Below, piece by piece: positions 59,697 to 64,000 of a stretch of 64,000 nt of DNA (positions are counted from its first letter, which is position 1; every line of letters starts with the position of its first letter). The notes under the pieces were generated by a model. The model was not told the origin of the DNA. It did not search any database and was given only the letters and a program-made list of their open reading frames with translations. Source of the stretch: Mycolicibacterium monacense (GTDB lineage: Bacteria > Actinomycetota > Actinomycetes > Mycobacteriales > Mycobacteriaceae); NCBI RefSeq assembly GCF_010731575.1, contig NZ_AP022617.1:4216001-4280000 (forward strand), written 5' to 3'. Made by a program: the position numbers and the translations under genes.

Positions 59697-60925
59697 CGGC
59701 CGAGCAGGGTCAGGTCCATCAACCCCGCAACGAGCGCGCGCGTGTAGGGCGAGTTGCGGTAGTGGACCAGCCTGCCCAGGTCGGTCGTGACCGCCAACGC
59801 CGCGTAGACAGCGAAACGGGCTTGTCCCGCAGTCCATTCCGGTCGCAACGTCACCACCAGGTCGGCCCAGGTCTCGACCGTCGAGCGCTGCAGGTTGCGC
59901 AGGATCTGCTGATCGGCCGGTGACATGTTCAGGCGTTCGGTGTAGTACACGTAGTCCAGTTCGGGCTCGCTGAACGACCTGGCCACGTGTCCGTCGATCA
60001 GCTTGGCCAGCGCCTCTTCGCGGTCGGCGGTGGTGTCGAGGATGGCCGACATCTCCGCCGACCAACGATCGGCCGACCGGCGGAACGCCCCGGCCAGGAT
60101 GTCGCTCTTGCCGGAGAAGTACCGGTAGATGCCCGAGGCCGGCATGCCCGTGGCCGCCGCGATGTCCTCCATCGAGGTGTCGCGATAGCCCTTCAGGTTG
60201 AACAGCCGCATCGATTCCATCAGCAGCGCTTCGTATTTCGACCGGTGCGCGGCGGCGGTGGGTGCCGGGGGTTCGGGATCGTCGGGCAGGTCGGGAAACT
60301 CGGCGGGCACGAGCGCGACGACGAGTTCGGCGAGCAGTGGGCGGATCTGACCGGCGGGCAGCTTGGCCCGGTGGTCCACGATGCTGCCGAGCACACTGAT
60401 CATCGCCGTCGACAACGTCCACCGCTGCCGGGAGTCGAGTTCCGGGCGCAGCATGCGCAGCGGTTGCTGGAAGCGGCGGTGCACGGTGCGGATCTGCGAG
60501 TCCAGGGTGGCCTGATCGTCACCGCGCAGGAAACGCGCCTCCCAGCGGTACAGCCCGCCGGATTCGCGATTGGCCAGCGCCGCGTCACACACCGCGGTCG
60601 CCAGGTGGACCAGGGTCCGCTCGGGGTCTTCGGTGATGTGGGCGCCGAACCCGTCGTCGCTTATCTCCCCGTCGACGAAGGCGGTGGCGTCGACCAGCTG
60701 CTGCCCGAGCGCCAGGACCGCGTCGCGGAACAACTCGTACTTGCCGGTGTAGTGCCGGTACAGCGCGGCCGCCGAGATGCCGACGCGTGAGGCGATGGCG
60801 TCCATGCTCACCCCGTGATAGCCCAGTGAGCTGAACGCTTCGGCCGACGCCCGGGCGATCTGGGCTTTGCGGTCTTTGGGACGGCGCCGAACACCGTCAC
60901 CGCGGCCGGGCGGGGTGGGCGCCAT
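59663..60925 (-). CDS. Double-domain TetR-family regulator
   Basis: A 420-residue protein containing two TetR repressor units in tandem. The first helix-turn-helix is near residues 20-65 (MDAIASRVGISAAALYRHYTGK), the second near 228-275 (MEDIAAATGMPASGIYRYFSGK), each followed by a helical ligand/dimer region. A single chain could act as a pseudo-dimer on DNA. ATG 60925 was chosen; about 120 bp separate it from the divergent gene at 61045. Confidence 0.9.
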   Translation of the reverse strand: MAPTPPGRGDGVRRRPKDRKAQIARASAEAFSSLGYHGVSMDAIASRVGISAAALYRHYTGKYELFRDAVLALGQQLVDATAFVDGEISDDGFGAHITEDPERTLVHLATAVCDAALANRESGGLYRWEARFLRGDDQATLDSQIRTVHRRFQQPLRMLRPELDSRQRWTLSTAMISVLGSIVDHRAKLPAGQIRPLLAELVVALVPAEFPDLPDDPEPPAPTAAAHRSKYEALLMESMRLFNLKGYRDTSMEDIAAATGMPASGIYRYFSGKSDILAGAFRRSADRWSAEMSAILDTTADREEALAKLIDGHVARSFSEPELDYVYYTERLNMSPADQQILRNLQRSTVETWADLVVTLRPEWTAGQARFAVYAALAVTTDLGRLVHYRNSPYTRALVAGLMDLTLLGRYRLRTVLPAK

Positions 60926-61044
60926 GCCGAACACACTAATGCCGCACACCGCACAACTCGGTGCGACGGCAGAGATTGTCATTCGGTGTCGACGTGGGCT
61001 GAGAATGAGCGTTAACATCGTCGGAGCGTCTCGGAGGGGGAAGC

Positions 61045-61383
61045 ATGTCGGCACGGGCCTGGTACATCGGCATCGGCGGCGCCATCCTGATGGCGATCGG
61101 CCTGTTCGCGCTGCGATTCCCGGTCCTGATCGACGGTTACGACCAGTGGGGCTGGCAGGTCGAGTGCGGTAGCGGATTCGTCGCCAACCTGACACAGGCC
61201 GAGAATGCCGCCGTCGACGGCACCGACTTCGTCGCCTCCTGCCAGAACGCGCTGCTGACCCGCCGGCTGTGGACCATCCCGCTGATCGCGGCCGGGGTCG
61301 TCGCCATGGTCGCGGTGTTGCTCACGGCAACGGTCGCCCACGAGGACGAGGACACGCTCGCCGGCGACCGGGAGACTTCCTAG
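61045..61383 (+). CDS. Hypothetical two-helix membrane protein
   Basis: A 112-residue protein with transmembrane helices at about residues 7-28 and 75-95, and a short external loop holding two Cys (VECGSGF and ASCQNA) that may form a disulfide. The C-terminal tail is acidic. GGAGGGGG precedes ATG 61045. The APC permease starts 9 bp after its stop, so the two may be co-transcribed. Family not recognised. Confidence 0.72.
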   Translation: MSARAWYIGIGGAILMAIGLFALRFPVLIDGYDQWGWQVECGSGFVANLTQAENAAVDGTDFVASCQNALLTRRLWTIPLIAAGVVAMVAVLLTATVAHEDEDTLAGDRETS

Positions 61384-61392
61384 CATCACGGT

Positions 61393-62640
61393 GTGAACCC
61401 ACCCGGCGGGCCGGCGCTGTCGAGACGACTCGGTCTCGTCGACGCGATCGTCATCGGCCTGGGCGCCATGATCGGCGCCGGCATCTTCACCGCGCTCGCG
61501 CCTGCGGCGGCCGCCGCCGGTGGCGGCCTGCTGGTGGGGCTGGCCGTGGCGGCGGTCGTCGCGTACTGCAACGCCACCTCCTCGGCGCGCCTGGCCGCGC
61601 GTTATCCGGAATCCGGCGGCACCTATGTCTACGGCCGGGAGCGACTGGGCCCGTTCTGGGGATATCTGGCGGGTTGGGGGTTCGTCGCGGGGAAGACCGC
61701 CTCGTGCGCGGCGATGGCGCTGACCGTCGGCGTCTATGTCTGGCCCGGTGGCGCCCGCCTGATCGCGGTCGCCGCCGTGGTCGCGCTCACCGCGGTCAAC
61801 TACGCGGGCATCCGGAAATCGGCGCTGCTCACCCGCCTCATCGTCGCGGTCGTCCTGGCGGTGCTGGCCGTCGTGGTGGTGATCGTCCTGGGGTTCGGGG
61901 ATCCTGTCGGCGACCGGTTGGACTTCGGGGCGGACGTCACGGTCGGCGGCGCACTCCAGTCGGCCGGCCTGTTGTTCTTCGCGTTCGCCGGATACGCCCG
62001 CATCGCCACCCTGGGCGAGGAGGTATGCGACCCGGCGCGCACCATCCCCCGCGCCATCCCGATCGCGCTGGGCCTCACGTTGGCGGTCTACGCCGTCGTG
62101 GCGGTCACCGTGCTGGCCCAGTTGGGACCCGCGGCGCTGGCCGGCTCGACGGCGCCACTGGCCGATGCGGTCCGGGCGGCCGGGTTCCCGGGCTGGGTCC
62201 CTGTCGTGGGCGCCGGCGCCGCGGTCGCCGCGCTCGGCTCGCTGCTCGCGCTGATTCTCGGCGTCTCGCGCACGGCGCTGGCGATGGCGCGCGACCGTCA
62301 CCTGCCGTCCGGGTTGGCCGCCGTGCACGCCCGCCACGGCACCCCGCACCGCGCGGAGGTCGCGGTGGGCGTGCTGGTCGCCGCGCTGGCGGCGACGGTG
62401 GATCTGCGCGACGCGATCGGCTTCTCGTCGTTCGCGGTGCTGATGTACTACGCGATCGCCAACGCGTCGGCGTGGACGCTCGGCGCCCGGGTGGTGCCGG
62501 CGGTCGGACTGGCCGGCTGCCTGCTGCTGGCGTTCGCGCTGCCGTGGACGTCCGTGCTCGCCGGCGTCGCCGTGCTCGCGGTGGGCGCGCTGGCCTATGC
62601 GGTACGCCGCGCGCGGAGCACCGGCAACGGTGCAAGATAG
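61393..62640 (+). CDS. APC-family amino acid permease
   Basis: A 415-residue carrier with about twelve helices. Helix 1 motif GLGAMIGAGIF is the APC substrate-binding signature; ESGGTYVYGRERLG and FAFAGYARIATLGEEVCDPARTIPRAI are typical later segments. Likely imports an amino acid or amine with protons. GTG 61393 start. The NCS2 permease follows 6 bp later. Confidence 0.9.
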   Translation: MNPPGGPALSRRLGLVDAIVIGLGAMIGAGIFTALAPAAAAAGGGLLVGLAVAAVVAYCNATSSARLAARYPESGGTYVYGRERLGPFWGYLAGWGFVAGKTASCAAMALTVGVYVWPGGARLIAVAAVVALTAVNYAGIRKSALLTRLIVAVVLAVLAVVVVIVLGFGDPVGDRLDFGADVTVGGALQSAGLLFFAFAGYARIATLGEEVCDPARTIPRAIPIALGLTLAVYAVVAVTVLAQLGPAALAGSTAPLADAVRAAGFPGWVPVVGAGAAVAALGSLLALILGVSRTALAMARDRHLPSGLAAVHARHGTPHRAEVAVGVLVAALAATVDLRDAIGFSSFAVLMYYAIANASAWTLGARVVPAVGLAGCLLLAFALPWTSVLAGVAVLAVGALAYAVRRARSTGNGAR

Positions 62641-62646
62641 GCAACC

Positions 62647-63948
62647 GTGATCCCAGCCAAGACCGGTCGGTCGGCGAACTGGAAGTGGAAGCCCGTCGAA
62701 GCGCGCGCGGACGCCGATTTCGTCGTCGCCCCGGACGAGCGCCTGAGCTGGCCCCGCACCATCGGCCTGGGCGCTCAGCACGTGGTGGCGATGTTCGGTG
62801 CCACGTTCCTGGTGCCGGTGCTGACCGGCTTCCCGCCCGCCACCACCCTGCTGTTCTCCGGTGTGGGCACGATCCTGTTCCTGATCATCACGGGCAACCG
62901 GCTGCCCAGCTACCTGGGCTCGAGCTTCTCGGTGATCGCGCCCGTCACGGCGGCCGTCGCGTCGGAGGGCACGGGCAGCGCGCTCGGAGGCATCGTCGCA
63001 CTCGGACTGGTGCTGATCGTCATCGGCGGCGTCGTCCACCTCGTCGGCACCCGCTGGCTCGACGTCACCCTGCCGCCGGTCGTCACCGGTGCGATCGTCG
63101 CGCTGATCGGGTTCAACCTCGCACCCGCCGCCAAGACGAACTTCGAGGCCGGGCCCGTCGTCGCCACCGTCACGCTGGTGCTGTTGGTCGCGACGTTGGC
63201 GTTCTTCCGCGGGATGATCGGCCGGTTGGCGATCTTCCTCGCGGTGCTGATCGGGTATCTGCTCGCATTGGCGATGGGCGACGTCGACACCTCGGCGATC
63301 GCGGCGGCCCCCTGGGTCGGTCTACCCGACTTCGAGGCGCCGTCGTTCTCGCTCGCAGTGCTGCCGATGTTCCTGCCCGCCGTGGTCGCGCTGATCGCCG
63401 AGAACATCGGCCATGTGAAGTCGGTCGGTCAGATGACCAGAACCGACATGGATCCGCTCATCGGGCGGGCACTCGCCGCCGACGGTGTCGCGACCACGCT
63501 GGCCGGTTTCGGGGGCGGATCGGCGACCACGACGTACGCGGAGAACATCGGCGTCATGGCCGCCACCCGCGTGTACTCGACGGCCGCGTACTGGGTGGCA
63601 GCGGTGGTGGCCATCGCGCTGTCGCTGTGCCCGAAGATCGGGGCGGCGATCTCGGCCACCCCGGCCGGTGTGCTCGGCGGCGCGACCGTGGTGCTCTACG
63701 GGTTGGTGGGCGTGCTCGGTGTGCGGATCTGGTTGACCAACCACGTCGACTTCTCGCTGCCGGTCAACCAGATGACCGCGGCCATCCCACTCATCATCGG
63801 CATCGCCGACTTCACTTGGCAGGCAGGCGAACTCACGTTCACCGGGATCGCGCTCGGCTCGATCGCGGCGCTGCTGGTCTACCACGGGATGCGCCTGCTG
63901 GGCCTGCGCACGAGCAGATCTGCCGAGCCCTCCACCTCCACCGTGTGA
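62647..63948 (+). CDS. NCS2-family uracil/xanthine permease
   Basis: A 433-residue nucleobase:H+ symporter. Signatures: LGAQHVVAMFGATFLVPVLTG near the N terminus and ENIGHVKSVGQM with FGGGSATTTYAENIGVMAATRVYS, which is the UraA-type core including the substrate Glu. Uracil is the likely cargo. GTG 62647 start, in a probable operon with the APC permease and the small membrane gene. Confidence 0.93.
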   Translation: MIPAKTGRSANWKWKPVEARADADFVVAPDERLSWPRTIGLGAQHVVAMFGATFLVPVLTGFPPATTLLFSGVGTILFLIITGNRLPSYLGSSFSVIAPVTAAVASEGTGSALGGIVALGLVLIVIGGVVHLVGTRWLDVTLPPVVTGAIVALIGFNLAPAAKTNFEAGPVVATVTLVLLVATLAFFRGMIGRLAIFLAVLIGYLLALAMGDVDTSAIAAAPWVGLPDFEAPSFSLAVLPMFLPAVVALIAENIGHVKSVGQMTRTDMDPLIGRALAADGVATTLAGFGGGSATTTYAENIGVMAATRVYSTAAYWVAAVVAIALSLCPKIGAAISATPAGVLGGATVVLYGLVGVLGVRIWLTNHVDFSLPVNQMTAAIPLIIGIADFTWQAGELTFTGIALGSIAALLVYHGMRLLGLRTSRSAEPSTSTV

Positions 63949-63965
63949 GGCCGGACGGAACGGCT

Positions 63966-64000
63966 CTACTCGGCGTCGCCCGACGTCGAGTCGGACCCCG
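63966..64000 (-). CDS. Possible 3' end of a minus-strand gene
   Basis: A TAG stop at 63966-63968 ends an open minus-strand frame that reads GSDSTSGDAE at its C terminus. Such an acidic Ser-rich tail is plausible for an actinobacterial protein, but only eleven codons are present, so this is weak. Confidence 0.3.
   Translation of the reverse strand, partial: GSDSTSGDAE

Overview
The window is high-GC, densely coded actinobacterial DNA. Gene content and order identify it as a mycobacterium, most likely a fast-growing environmental one (Mycolicibacterium type). From about 9.95 kb to 57.9 kb it carries, in one consistent order, counterparts of the M. tuberculosis block Rv0440 down to Rv0420c: groEL2, an SDR, moeA2, psd, pssA, a CDC48-like AAA ATPase, a Lon-N-domain protein, a carboxylate-amine ligase, sodC, a LytR_C-type protein, a DUF3263 protein, def, a GNAT gene, xthA, thiD, an alpha/beta hydrolase and a septum-formation-domain protein. 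That comparison is from memory of the reference gene order, not from a search. Three large stretches interrupt the backbone.

Layout. (1) 0-9 kb is catabolic and accessory: a [3Fe-4S] ferredoxin and SDR pair, a P450, an enoyl-CoA hydratase-like gene, a minus-strand run (VOC, DinB-like, PAP2, aldehyde dehydrogenase, membrane protein) and a D-aminoacylase-like amidohydrolase. A DUF559-type nuclease-fold gene follows, bracketed by two 55-bp inverted copies of a palindromic repeat. (2) groEL2 has two CIRCE operators on its promoter and a strong terminator. (3) 11.8-23.8 kb is the first insertion: a TetR gene and an SDR sharing a doubly operated promoter, a cupin, a UvrA-like ABC ATPase, a DExH helicase, a LuxR regulator, a FAD oxidoreductase, a HAD phosphatase and a pair of bacterial-PH membrane proteins. 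(4) SDR-moeA2-psd-pssA-AAA ATPase form a backbone operon for molybdopterin and phosphatidylserine/ethanolamine synthesis. (5) 29.8-44.8 kb is the second insertion and is ion- and stress-related: a DUF1707 protein, a NarL-type two-component pair, a KhtT-like N domain plus a CBS protein plus an ArsB/NhaD-type permease, a complete mrpAB-C-D-E-F-G antiporter operon, a methyltransferase, and a four-gene operon around a DyP peroxidase. (6) 44.9-51 kb is backbone: a minus-strand envelope and redox operon divergent from def-GNAT-xthA. (7) 51-55.6 kb holds an MFS pump and a large LuxR-ATPase regulator where thiC would be expected. A TPP riboswitch now sits directly before thiD. (8) The end carries a Baeyer-Villiger-type monooxygenase, a double-domain TetR regulator and two permeases.

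Most genes overlap or abut their neighbours (ATGA/GTGA junctions), so several operons are clear. Convergent neighbours often overlap by 15-50 bp. No tRNA, rRNA, CRISPR array or complete insertion sequence was seen. The best candidates for something undescribed are the DUF559 gene with its paired palindromic repeats, the four-gene DyP operon with its unrecognised first and last members, and the KhtT-N/CBS/permease trio.
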